A stretch of 64,000 nt of DNA, taken from positions 1-64,000 of the forward strand of contig CANLCJ010000012.1 in assembly GCA_947489085.1 (NCBI GenBank). Reading direction: 5' to 3'. The first letter of the stretch is position 1, and each line of letters opens with the position of its first letter. This stretch comes from an uncultured Flavobacteriaceae bacterium (lineage in GTDB: Bacteria; Bacteroidota; Bacteroidia; Flavobacteriales; Flavobacteriaceae). The translations under genes and the position numbers were made by a program. Shown one piece after another: positions 43,942 to 54,295 of this stretch. Below the pieces are notes generated by a model, which was not told the DNA's origin, made no database searches, and saw only the letters and a program-made list of their open reading frames with translations.

Positions 43942-44137
43942 GCTAATAAATTAAAGACCAAAAATACTACTTTTAGCGCAGTTGTACTATGGCTCTTTGT
44001 AATACCTAAATATAGCATGTAAAACTATACATTCGATCTACAAAAATGTGCGCTTCAAGTTATAAGTTGACTAAATTGCCCAACCTAGTTTGTACTACCA
44101 TTCAAAATAAAAGCAAGATTACTGTGTAACATTATTA

Positions 44138-44145
44138 TAGATTTG
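44138..44145 (+). promoter_or_regulatory. Possible -7 element upstream of the M16 peptidase gene
   Basis: TAGATTTG fits TAnnTTTG, 46 nt before the ATG; no TTTG at the -33 spacing. Confidence 0.35.
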
Positions 44146-44191
44146 TATACAAACGGAAAGTAAATCAATGATAAATTCTTAAAATCCAGCC

Positions 44192-47038
44192 ATGAAACAC
44201 CTCCTAATTGCCTTACTATTAATAGTGCCATGCTTCGCAAACGCCCAAGACCCTATGCCGCAATATAATTTAGACCAATCTTTACCAAAAGATACCACCG
44301 CAGTTCGAGGTACATTGGCAAATGGATTTAAATATTACATTAAAAAAAATGAAAAACCAGAGCACACAGCTTATATGTATCTTATCGTTAAAGCGGGGCA
44401 TATGCATCAAGACGAAGCGCAATTGGGTTTAGCACACCTTTTAGAACATATGGGTTTTAATGGTACAAAACATTTTAAAAAAGACAAACTTATAACGTAT
44501 TTAGAAAGTATAGGAATGACGTTTGGAGCAGATCTTAATGCAAGTACAGGTAATTACGAAACCACATATAAGTTAACCATACCAACTAAAAATAGAAAAA
44601 ATGTAGATAAATCGTTTCAAATTTTAGAAGACTGGGCGCATAATATGTCTTTAGAAGAAGATGCAATAAACGCAGAACGTCCAGTAGTATTGGAGGAATT
44701 TAGACGAAGACTAGGCAGTAGAGAACGTGTAGGTAAACAGGTTCTTAACTTCTTATATAAAGATATGCTGCATACAAGAACATTTAAAGATGATAAATTA
44801 GAAAACATTAAAAACTTTGAGACTAAACACTTGCGTCGTTTTTATAAAGAATGGTACCGCCCTAATATCATGGGACTGGTTGTAGTTGGAGATGTAGACC
44901 CTAGTTACGTTGAAAATAAAATAAAAGCGCATTTCGAAAAGCTGGTAAATCCAGATAACGAAAAACGTTTAGCCCTTGTAGATAGTGTGCCATTTCATAA
45001 AGGTACAAAGGCTAAAATAATTACAGATCCAGAAACTACAAGAACTCAAATGAGTTTAAGTTTTATAGATACACAAAGTACAGAAGGAGAAAAAAACGCT
45101 TTAAAAAAAGAACGCGATTTTATTACTAGAAGGCTGCTTCTAGGTATGTTGAATAAGCGTTTACGCGAACTATCTAATAGCGATAATCCTCCATTTATTA
45201 ACGCAGGCGCAGGGAAAAGAGGTACATTAAGTCGCTATTTTGAGCAATTTACAATAAGTGCATCTGTAAAAGAAACAGAAGCAGAGACAGGCTTAGAGCA
45301 TCTAATTACCGAGTTAGAACGCGTAAAACGTTTTGGGTTTTCCCCAGAAGAATTACAGAAATCTAAAAAAGAAGTTTTAGAAGACAACGAAGCATATAAC
45401 GAAAGTAAAAACGATTGGGACTCCAAAAGATATCTAAGACCTTTAATCGGTGAGTTTTTAAATACAGGTGTATTAGCTGATAAGACATTTTTATACGAGT
45501 TTTACAAAGCTGAAGTACCCAATATTAGTTTAGAAGATGTAAATGCATTGTTTAAAACCTACTATAAAAAGGATAATAGAGCCTTAATTTTAATAGCGCC
45601 AGAAAAAGAAGATTTAAAGCTACCTACGGTTGAAAACCTTCTGGCGGTTATTACAAAAACAGAGAATAATCCTAGCATTACCAGATATAAGCCTCAGGTA
45701 TTAGATACTGAGCTTATAAAGAATTTAAGACCAAAGGGAAGTATAGTATCAGAAGAAAGCAAACGCCATGGTATAAAAAAAATAACGTTAAGTAACGGAT
45801 CTACAGTATTGTATAAAAAAACAGATTTCGATAAGGATAAAGTGCTATTTAAAGCAGTAAGTAATGGCGGCACATCGTTACTTTCAGATGCAGATTATAA
45901 AGGTGTGGGGCAAGTATTGCAGTTCGCCAGTTCTACAGGTGTTGGCGGTTATAAAAACTACGAACTACAAGAATTGTTATCCGATAAAGATGTACACTTA
46001 AATTCCAGAGTAAGACCTTATAAAGAAGAACTTAAAGGACACGCAAGATCGAAAGATTTAGAAACATTATTTCAGCTTATATACTTACGGTTTACAGCCA
46101 TAAACGAAGATGCAAAAACGTACAATAAAACAGCAGAGAAAGTAAAAGCATCAATAAAAAATAGAGCCTTAAGCCCAACAAGTCTATTTAGGCAAGAAAT
46201 AAACAAGCTAAGTCAAAAAGGAAACCCTAGATTTATAGACACCCGAGGTAAAGGTAATTACGAGCGTATACTAGATTCTGTACCTTATGAGGACGTATAT
46301 AAAACATATACAGAACGTTTTGAAAATTCGGGAGATTTTAATTTTGTATTTGTGGGCGATTTTGATGAAACCGAATTGAAGACTTTATGCGAAACCTATA
46401 TCGCATCGCTACCTTTTACAGCAGATCGCGAAAAGTTTGTACTTTCTGATTTTAAACACAGTTTAGAAAACGAAAAGTTAACCGTTTACAAAGGTTTAGA
46501 AGACAAAGCGACATTAGAAATGTATTTTGAAGCAGATGCTAAATATAGAAAAAGTGAGAACGACGCCATTAAGATATTTGGAGCTGTACTAAAACAGCGT
46601 TTAAAAAAAGCATTACGCGAAGAAGAAGGAGGTATATATGCATTAGGGAGTAGTTTTAAGCATTATAAAAGACCTTACCCAAGATATTCAGCATATATAA
46701 CATTCGATTGTAGCCCAAAGAATATAGACGCTTTAGAAAAAGAAGCTTTGGCGGTTATAAAAACATTTATAGAAAAAGGGCCAACAAAAAAGGAAGTAGA
46801 AGCTATTAAGGAGAATAGAATACTAAGTCACGAAAAATCACTTAAAAAAAACAGTTACTGGTTAGGTTACCTCTACGATAAAGCGAGGTGGAATAAAAAT
46901 AAATTTTATGATGTTACAGTGTCTAAAAAATTTTTAAAAAAATTAACACCAAAATTTATTAAAAGTGTTTCTAAAAAATACATTACAACACCCTATTTAA
47001 CAGCGAAACTATTACCAGAAGCTAAGAAAGAAAAGTAA
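44192..47038 (+). CDS. M16-family zinc peptidase (insulinase-like)
   Basis: A protein of 948 residues with a signal peptide (about 1-18). The first M16 domain has the inverted zinc motif in HLLEHMGFNGTKHF (HxxEH) and the downstream acidic segment AERPVVLEEFRRRLGSRERVG; two further M16C domains and an inactive C-terminal M16 copy follow, ending at about residue 940. It is periplasmic, of the PqqL-like type, and digests peptides or peptide-like substrates. Confidence 0.92.
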   Translation: MKHLLIALLLIVPCFANAQDPMPQYNLDQSLPKDTTAVRGTLANGFKYYIKKNEKPEHTAYMYLIVKAGHMHQDEAQLGLAHLLEHMGFNGTKHFKKDKLITYLESIGMTFGADLNASTGNYETTYKLTIPTKNRKNVDKSFQILEDWAHNMSLEEDAINAERPVVLEEFRRRLGSRERVGKQVLNFLYKDMLHTRTFKDDKLENIKNFETKHLRRFYKEWYRPNIMGLVVVGDVDPSYVENKIKAHFEKLVNPDNEKRLALVDSVPFHKGTKAKIITDPETTRTQMSLSFIDTQSTEGEKNALKKERDFITRRLLLGMLNKRLRELSNSDNPPFINAGAGKRGTLSRYFEQFTISASVKETEAETGLEHLITELERVKRFGFSPEELQKSKKEVLEDNEAYNESKNDWDSKRYLRPLIGEFLNTGVLADKTFLYEFYKAEVPNISLEDVNALFKTYYKKDNRALILIAPEKEDLKLPTVENLLAVITKTENNPSITRYKPQVLDTELIKNLRPKGSIVSEESKRHGIKKITLSNGSTVLYKKTDFDKDKVLFKAVSNGGTSLLSDADYKGVGQVLQFASSTGVGGYKNYELQELLSDKDVHLNSRVRPYKEELKGHARSKDLETLFQLIYLRFTAINEDAKTYNKTAEKVKASIKNRALSPTSLFRQEINKLSQKGNPRFIDTRGKGNYERILDSVPYEDVYKTYTERFENSGDFNFVFVGDFDETELKTLCETYIASLPFTADREKFVLSDFKHSLENEKLTVYKGLEDKATLEMYFEADAKYRKSENDAIKIFGAVLKQRLKKALREEEGGIYALGSSFKHYKRPYPRYSAYITFDCSPKNIDALEKEALAVIKTFIEKGPTKKEVEAIKENRILSHEKSLKKNSYWLGYLYDKARWNKNKFYDVTVSKKFLKKLTPKFIKSVSKKYITTPYLTAKLLPEAKKEK

Positions 47039-47247
47039 TAATACTATAGTTTTTAAAGAGTTAAAATTTTTTTGTTATGGAGAGGTTGTAGTAGGTAAAA
47101 TAATAAATAACATAAAGTAAACTATATATATGGTTAAATCGTAATGGTTTTACACCTAAAAAAAGTATGAGTTAAACTATTATGTAAGATTTTTATAATA
47201 TTCTGATGTAACTTTAGGGCATTAATAACACCCTAACCATCCCAATT

Positions 47248-48759
47248 ATGAAAAAAATTATAGTCCTTATCTTTTGTGTGTATTGTAATAGTATTATAGC
47301 ACAAGTGCCAACAATTAAAGAGCGTTACAAAAAAAATGATAATAAGAATTTTGCGATAAACTATAAAAAGTTACGAGAATTAAAAAAGGATACATCTAGT
47401 TGCATCGTCAAACTATTAGAAGGTTTAAAGGTAAACGATGAAATAACGTCTAATAGTGATTTGAAGACCAAAATTCAGAAATTAGAATGTCAACTTAAAC
47501 TTGAAAAATCATGTGATACAACTAAAGTTACTAAACTTTCTAAGGAAGAAATTGACACAAAAATTTCGCAATTAAAAATTATTGAAGCAGGACTGACTTT
47601 TAGTTATAATGATGATAAGAAATTTGAATTTACTGTAAACTCTGGATTCTCAGAAAAAAAGCTGTTAAACACCTTGAATGATTTAGGGTTTGAGATGGAA
47701 TGTTACACCATAAAAGACGCGGGTTGCGGTTTTTTGCAAAATGATGATAAGCAGGTAGACCCTCTTGTAGTAAGATTACTGCCTAAGGCAGCAATACGGT
47801 ATTTTGAAGATGTCATGGAACATGCCAAAGACACACTTGCAAAAAGTGAAGAGGAATTAGCAAAAGCAAAAGATATAAACGAAATAATAAAATTATCAGA
47901 TGCTATTAAAGCTGAACGCGAAACTTTTAAATTTGCAAACAGATCTTTATTGTGTGCTAAAAAGAAACACTTTTGGGGAGATGCGTTTTTCCCAACATCC
48001 GATGCCACAAAGGGGCAGGCCTTCGAGGCAATTTATGATAAAGATAACGAGCAAAGTTTCTATTTTGGAAACGAGGCCACATTGTTATTTAACACCAACG
48101 GCAGTGGTGCTACTATAGAAACAGAACTGGCATCGGCTTATTTAGGCGCTTTTAAAATTACATTTGGATCCTTACTATCTAATCAAGGTACCATTGAAAC
48201 AAATAACGACAGTACAGAAGATGGCAACATGCAAAATGCGGAAGATGCAGAAGAGAATACTATGGAAAATACCGAGCAAAGCATGGAGGAGGCTGATGAA
48301 ACTGCTGCTTTTCAACGTTTAATTTCTAAAGGCGGTAATGCGTATCTGGAAATTGTATATCCCATCCATTACTACCAGAGTAAACGTGCTTTTACGTATT
48401 TAAATTTGGGCGCTAGAGCAGGAGTAGAATTGCAAGAATTTAATACCGATGTAAATACCTCTAATGGGGTAGGAAGCCTTTTTGGTAATTTTTATTACAG
48501 TCTTTCCACAGACGATAATACTTTTAATTTCTTTACCAACATAAATTATGGCCTTTACGCGGGAGGCAGCGATTTTTACCAGAGATTATCTGTAGAAGAT
48601 GAAAAGCCTTTTGGTTTTGGAAATATTACGGCAGGCGTAACCATACAAGGTAGTGTGCGTTTTGCAGTAACGTTTGCCACGTTGAGTTCAGATCGAGATT
48701 TAAGAAGCAACTCTATTATGTTAAGTACACAAATTTTATCGAATATTTTTAACAAGTAG
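47248..48759 (+). CDS. Unrecognised secreted protein with a barrel-like C terminus
   Basis: A protein of 503 residues. It has a signal peptide (about 1-19), a Lys-rich N-terminal part, a helical segment (about 190-225, Glu/Lys-rich), then alternating beta-strands (FYFGNEATLLFN, AYLGAFKITFGSLL, AYLEIVYPIHYY, FTYLNLGARAGVEL, GNITAGVTIQGSVRFAVTFATLS) broken by an acidic loop about 325-352 with many Glu/Asp. It ends in SIMLSTQILSNIFNK. This layout suggests an outer-membrane or surface protein. I do not recognise the family. It lies alone between the M16 gene and groEL. Confidence 0.6.
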   Translation: MKKIIVLIFCVYCNSIIAQVPTIKERYKKNDNKNFAINYKKLRELKKDTSSCIVKLLEGLKVNDEITSNSDLKTKIQKLECQLKLEKSCDTTKVTKLSKEEIDTKISQLKIIEAGLTFSYNDDKKFEFTVNSGFSEKKLLNTLNDLGFEMECYTIKDAGCGFLQNDDKQVDPLVVRLLPKAAIRYFEDVMEHAKDTLAKSEEELAKAKDINEIIKLSDAIKAERETFKFANRSLLCAKKKHFWGDAFFPTSDATKGQAFEAIYDKDNEQSFYFGNEATLLFNTNGSGATIETELASAYLGAFKITFGSLLSNQGTIETNNDSTEDGNMQNAEDAEENTMENTEQSMEEADETAAFQRLISKGGNAYLEIVYPIHYYQSKRAFTYLNLGARAGVELQEFNTDVNTSNGVGSLFGNFYYSLSTDDNTFNFFTNINYGLYAGGSDFYQRLSVEDEKPFGFGNITAGVTIQGSVRFAVTFATLSSDRDLRSNSIMLSTQILSNIFNK

Positions 48760-48765
48760 AGATAA

Positions 48766-48803
48766 AAAAATCCCTTCTAAAACTTACTTTAGAAGGGATT
48801 TTT
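48766..48803. terminator. Bidirectional terminator between 48759 and groEL
   Basis: A perfect 16-bp stem, 48766-48781 with 48788-48803, core TCCCTTCTAAA, ACTTAC loop, A and T runs at the ends. It serves the unrecognised secreted gene and convergent groEL. Confidence 0.9.
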
Positions 48804-48826
48804 AATATTTCACTAAGATGTGTTTT

Positions 48827-50488
<1,662 letters not shown>

Positions 50489-50561
50489 TTATGCTGTTGG
50501 ATTTTTAAATAATTAATTTTTAAGATTGCTGAAAAGTCATGCGTTAACAGCAGGACACTAT

Positions 50562-50837
50562 TTATATAATAGCCAATATGTCGCTTTCGCGCATAATTAG
50601 GTAATCGCTACCTTCTAATTTAAGGTCTGTACCAGCATATTTACCATATAAAACAGTATCTCCTACTTTAACGGTAACAGGCTCGTCTTTTGTACCAGGT
50701 CCAGCAGCAACTACAGTTCCTTTTTGTGGTTTTTCTTTGGCGTTATCAGGAATAATAATTCCAGAAGCTGTTTTTGTCTCAGCTGCAGCAGGTTCTATAA
50801 GAACTCTATCTGCTAAAGGTTTAATGTTTAATCCCAT
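50562..50837 (-). CDS. groES: Co-chaperonin GroES
   Basis: A protein of 91 residues. [64 protein letters not shown] and [13 protein letters not shown] span the GroES fold, with the mobile loop [12 protein letters not shown]. It caps GroEL. Confidence 0.98.
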   Translation of the reverse strand: MGLNIKPLADRVLIEPAAAETKTASGIIIPDNAKEKPQKGTVVAAGPGTKDEPVTVKVGDTVLYGKYAGTDLKLEGSDYLIMRESDILAII

Positions 50838-50888
50838 TTTAGTTTTATATTTTAATAAATTATGTTATTGTTAAACGCTTATTAGATA

Positions 50889-50930
50889 AGCTAAAAATGT
50901 GCCACGACATTTAAACTGACAAACTTTCAG
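50889..50930 (-). promoter_or_regulatory. Putative groES regulatory region (sigma-54-like)
   Basis: On the minus strand TGGCAC (50899-50904), 5 nt, then TAGCT (50889-50893) resembles a -24/-12 promoter with one mismatch at -12. An inverted repeat CTGA-N7-TCAG (50916-50930) lies just upstream. The palindrome is closer to the promoter than usual activator sites, so the assignment is tentative; a sigma-54 activator is encoded at 54296-55567. Confidence 0.4.
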
Positions 50931-50934
50931 CAAT

Positions 50935-50966
50935 AAAAAAATGCCAACTTAAAAAGTTGACATTTT
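50935..50966 (-). terminator. Intrinsic terminator of secG
   Basis: A 12-bp stem with one mismatch (50938-50950 with 50954-50966), followed on the minus strand by a T run (50935-50941 region). It lies just downstream of secG. Confidence 0.8.
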
Positions 50967-50989
50967 GTATGTTTTATTTAAGATAAGAC

Positions 50990-51343
50990 TTATTGAGCAG
51001 CGTCGTTCGCAGTACCAGCATCTGGCAAAGCTTGCGATGGTGCGTCTTGTATAGGTTGTGTTGTTTGTGCGTTTTCGTCGAAAGCTTTAGATTCTGTAGC
51101 GCTACCTCCTCTATTTATAGCAACATTAGATACTAGAATAAGAACTAAAAGAAGTGTAGCTAACGTCCAAGTACTTCTGTCTAAAAAATCTGTTGTTTTT
51201 TTAACACCTCCTAATTGTTGTGTGCCACCGCCACCAAACGATGAAGATAACCCACCACCTTTTGGGTTTTGTACCATAACTACTACTATTAGTAAAAATG
51301 CTACAACTACGATAAGGACTAAAAATATTGTAAACGTACCCAT
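50990..51343 (-). CDS. secG: Preprotein translocase subunit SecG
   Basis: A protein of 117 residues with two membrane helices (about 4-23 and 58-78), the conserved MVQNPKGGGLSSSFGGGGTQQLGGVKKTTDFLDRSTW loop and a hydrophilic C-terminal tail. SecG assists the SecYE channel. It lies 4 bp downstream of the TPR-like gene in a conserved flavobacterial order with lptE and groES. Confidence 0.95.
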   Translation of the reverse strand: MGTFTIFLVLIVVVAFLLIVVVMVQNPKGGGLSSSFGGGGTQQLGGVKKTTDFLDRSTWTLATLLLVLILVSNVAINRGGSATESKAFDENAQTTQPIQDAPSQALPDAGTANDAAQ

Positions 51344-51347
51344 TATT

Positions 51348-52307
51348 CTATTTATTTTGTTCTTGTAATTGTTCTACTGCTTTAATTTGGTTTGCAAAGA
51401 AACTACTTTTTTCTGGATATTTCAAACTTAATATCTTATAGGATTGAATTGCCTTTTTATAGTTTTTCTGTTCCACATAAATTCGAGCCAATGTTTCCGT
51501 CATTAACCCCTCTGGTTCTGCAACGCGTATTGTTACAGGATTATTTTTAATAGTGCTTGCTTTTTTTGGCGTTATTTTTGGGTTTTCTGCAATAAACTTA
51601 TCTATAAGTTCATTCTGTTTTATTTTGTGTGGTTCTTTATCGTGTTGTGCCTCGGGTGTTAATTCTTGTTGAGGTACTGGTGCAGATTTCGTTCGTTTAA
51701 CGGGCTGTAATGTTGTAAGTTTAAGCCATTCGTTAAAAGAGTGTGTTTCTCTTTTTTCAAATACAAGAGGTTTTCCCAAATTAAGTGTGGCCTCTGGAGT
51801 ACGTTCTTGAGGTGCTTCTACTTTTTGTGATGGTGTTGTTGTGTTGTTTTTTAACGGAGACTTTGGCTGAAATAATTCTGGATCTAAAACACCATCGGTA
51901 TCTTTAATGTGTTGCTTCAAAACATCATCTACAGTCAAGTGTTTATCTGTAGAAACGTCGCTTACAGTTACATCTATAGCATTTATAGAAATGTTGTTCT
52001 GTTTTATGTTTTTAGATATTTCGTTTTGTAAAAACACATTAGAAGTTATAAAATCGAATAAAATACTTCTGTCTGTAGTGTAAGCAGCTGTAATTTTTAG
52101 ATGCGTATTATAGGTTTCGCTTTCTTGTTGCCTTAAGCCTTTAAGGTATAACGCTTTTGCAGCTTGAAAATAAGGATGCTCCGTAACAACGCGTTTTAAT
52201 GCTTCTGTTTTTTGGGCATTAACCTGTTGTGGGTGTTGCAATAAGGTTGTAAAATCGTGACTATTCAAAACACTGTTACCATTTTGCCAAAGAGGCGTTA
52301 AATACAT
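51348..52307 (-). CDS. TPR-like cytoplasmic protein of the lptE-secG locus
   Basis: A protein of 319 residues from the ATG at 52307. It opens with VTEHPYFQAAKALYLKGLRQQ, AAYTTDRSILFDFITS, the pattern of a Flavobacteriia family found between lptE and secG, and has a C-terminal TPR (ETLARIYVEQKNYKKAIQSYKILSLKYPE). The middle (about 140-260) is Pro/Thr/Lys-rich and unstructured. There is no signal peptide. The start is uncertain: a TTG at 52268, clear of the lptE stop, would give a start MNSHDFTTLL typical of homologues, whereas the ATG overlaps lptE by 32 bp. Function is unknown. Confidence 0.75.
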   Translation of the reverse strand: MYLTPLWQNGNSVLNSHDFTTLLQHPQQVNAQKTEALKRVVTEHPYFQAAKALYLKGLRQQESETYNTHLKITAAYTTDRSILFDFITSNVFLQNEISKNIKQNNISINAIDVTVSDVSTDKHLTVDDVLKQHIKDTDGVLDPELFQPKSPLKNNTTTPSQKVEAPQERTPEATLNLGKPLVFEKRETHSFNEWLKLTTLQPVKRTKSAPVPQQELTPEAQHDKEPHKIKQNELIDKFIAENPKITPKKASTIKNNPVTIRVAEPEGLMTETLARIYVEQKNYKKAIQSYKILSLKYPEKSSFFANQIKAVEQLQEQNK

Positions 52308-52785
52308 CTTGCGTAATACGCTCAAAAATTTCTTCTATAGCATTATCTCTAACAGCTCCTGTAAGTTGCAAAGTACCATCATAATCACTAAAAAAGGAAA
52401 AGGCTTGGTCGAATTCTGCCTCAGGATCGTTTTTATCAAAAAAATGAATTTTTATTGTAATTGTGAGTCTGTTTTGAGCGGCTGTATTGTCTGCTGTTGC
52501 CGTTGTTGGCGAAATACGGTATTCTGTTATTTCACCTTCATATACGATATCTCCATTGGAGTTTACGTTATTAAGATTGGTTTGGTTCTCCAGAATCTCA
52601 ATCATACTATTTCTAAAGAGCAGTTCTAATCCGGGTTCTATAAGTAGCGCATTGTTTTCAAACCGATTTACCTGAAATGTTTTTGTGTCTGGAGAGATAG
52701 AGGCTCCTGTAAAGGAGTATATGCCACATGAGGTATTGAGAATACTAAATAGAAAAATTGTACAAAGAAGATTTAAAAATTTCAT
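52276..52785 (-). CDS. lptE: LptE-like LPS assembly lipoprotein
   Basis: A protein of 169 residues with a lipoprotein signal whose cysteine (20) is in NTSCGIYSFTGASI, a start typical of Bacteroidota LptE. The two-layer sandwich strands include FQVNRFENNALLIEPGL, and the C-terminal TGAVRDNAIEEIFERITQDVFN helix. LptE plugs the LptD channel that delivers LPS to the outer membrane. Confidence 0.85.
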   Translation of the reverse strand: MKFLNLLCTIFLFSILNTSCGIYSFTGASISPDTKTFQVNRFENNALLIEPGLELLFRNSMIEILENQTNLNNVNSNGDIVYEGEITEYRISPTTATADNTAAQNRLTITIKIHFFDKNDPEAEFDQAFSFFSDYDGTLQLTGAVRDNAIEEIFERITQDVFNASLAKW

Positions 52786-52805
52786 AAGAATTTAAAAATA
52801 ACACA

Positions 52806-54227
52806 TTAAAGTTTAATTATTTTTTTTGCGAGTATTGCATCTTCAAAAGATGCTTTCATTATGTAAACACCAGAAGCTAATAAGCGTGTATCAACAGTTG
52901 CATTATTACTTGTAGCAACTTTAATACCGTTTATATTAAATACATCTATTTTTGTTATTTTTTTAGGGCTTTCTACAACTAGCTTATCTTTAATAGGATT
53001 AATAAATTTTATATTCTCTACGATCGTTTCATTTATAGACAATGTATTTGATAGGGCGTACTTTGCTAAAACCAAACGTGCTATGTTCTGATTAGAAATA
53101 CTAATGCCGACAGCAAATAAAGAGTTTTCTGTAGCCTGAACGTCATTGAAAAATAAACTTGGTAAATTATTTTCTATATAAAAAGGCTCATTGTTTAGAT
53201 TGATTGATTCGCCAGATAAATTGTAGGCTTCGAAAAAAGGCGCAACCCCAAAATCATTATTTTGTTCTATATCTCCCATAGTATAAAAAATAGTATTTGA
53301 AAATGTATGTGCAAAATAGCCCTGAATTCGAGGGTCGTTTACAGATTTTAAATCTGTAAATCCGTTGCTATTAAAATTAGTGTCTAAAACTCCATTTAAA
53401 TCTATTTTGTATAGTCTACTAATTGGAGGAGAACCTGTGGTTATAGAATAAACAAATTGATCGTCAAAGATTCTAGCATCATAATCACTTTGATCATCAA
53501 CAGGGAAAGAGAAAACCCCTTCCTCTCCAAAACTTTCGACCAATTCGCCATCGATGTCCTGTTTGACTATGCTTGTAGTAGTTGCCGAAAATATTTCATT
53601 ATTTTCACTAACTCCAAATACATAAGTAATAGAAGCATTTTGCATGCCATTATTCCCGAAAGAAGTATCTAATTGACCACTGGTAGTGTAGCGGCTTACC
53701 ACACCAACAGAGCTTGTTATCAAAAACGTGTTGTCATTTAACACGACCAGACTATCACCAGAAGAAGACTGGTTAACCATGGGTGTCCTCAACTCTCCAT
53801 TATCAGCAAAAGAAATGTCTAAGTTTCCGTTGGAATCGTATCGAAATATAGATTGTTGACTAGTTGAAGTATTTGTTCTTCTAAAATGCACTAAAAATCC
53901 GTCGAGGTGTTCCTGTATATCAAATTCACTATCGAAATCTACTATATCTAGAATGCCGTTATTACCAAAATTTTGATCTAAAGATCCATTTGAAGTTAGT
54001 TTTACGATGAAATTATCTGTTTCATTATTGGTAAAAGCAACACTAACCCCAACTAAAGTGGTTTCACCTTCGTTTAGTATTGTTAATGTCGTAAAGCTTG
54101 ATTCACCTGCAAGAGGTAGTGTGAAAAATCCGTTATCACCAAAACTAGTATCAGGAACTATAGTTTGCGAATTTAAAATTTGTGATATTGAGATAATTAA
54201 AAATAAAAGGCTTAATTTTTTTTTCAT
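52806..54227 (-). CDS. Secreted delta-60 repeat protein with T9SS sorting domain
   Basis: A protein of 473 residues with a signal peptide (about 1-20). Six delta-60-like repeats share the form LDxxFGxNGxxxx (DTSFGDNGFFT, LDQNFGNNGILDI, LDISFADNGELRT, LDTSFGNNGMQNA, ESFGEEGVFSF, LDTNFNSNGFTDL), suggesting a propeller. The C-terminal T9SS sorting domain (about 400-473) has FINPIKDKLVVESPKKITKIDVFNINGIKV and ends KKIIKL. It lies between lptE and the sigma-54 activator gene, which I recall as adjacent in other Flavobacteriaceae, so it may be an insertion. The ligand is unknown. Confidence 0.85.
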   Translation of the reverse strand: MKKKLSLLFLIISISQILNSQTIVPDTSFGDNGFFTLPLAGESSFTTLTILNEGETTLVGVSVAFTNNETDNFIVKLTSNGSLDQNFGNNGILDIVDFDSEFDIQEHLDGFLVHFRRTNTSTSQQSIFRYDSNGNLDISFADNGELRTPMVNQSSSGDSLVVLNDNTFLITSSVGVVSRYTTSGQLDTSFGNNGMQNASITYVFGVSENNEIFSATTTSIVKQDIDGELVESFGEEGVFSFPVDDQSDYDARIFDDQFVYSITTGSPPISRLYKIDLNGVLDTNFNSNGFTDLKSVNDPRIQGYFAHTFSNTIFYTMGDIEQNNDFGVAPFFEAYNLSGESINLNNEPFYIENNLPSLFFNDVQATENSLFAVGISISNQNIARLVLAKYALSNTLSINETIVENIKFINPIKDKLVVESPKKITKIDVFNINGIKVATSNNATVDTRLLASGVYIMKASFEDAILAKKIIKL

Positions 54228-54295
54228 AAGTTGTTTTTTAATGCTTGTTTGGGGCGTTGTATAATAAATTAATTATGTGTTAGATATAAATCTTT

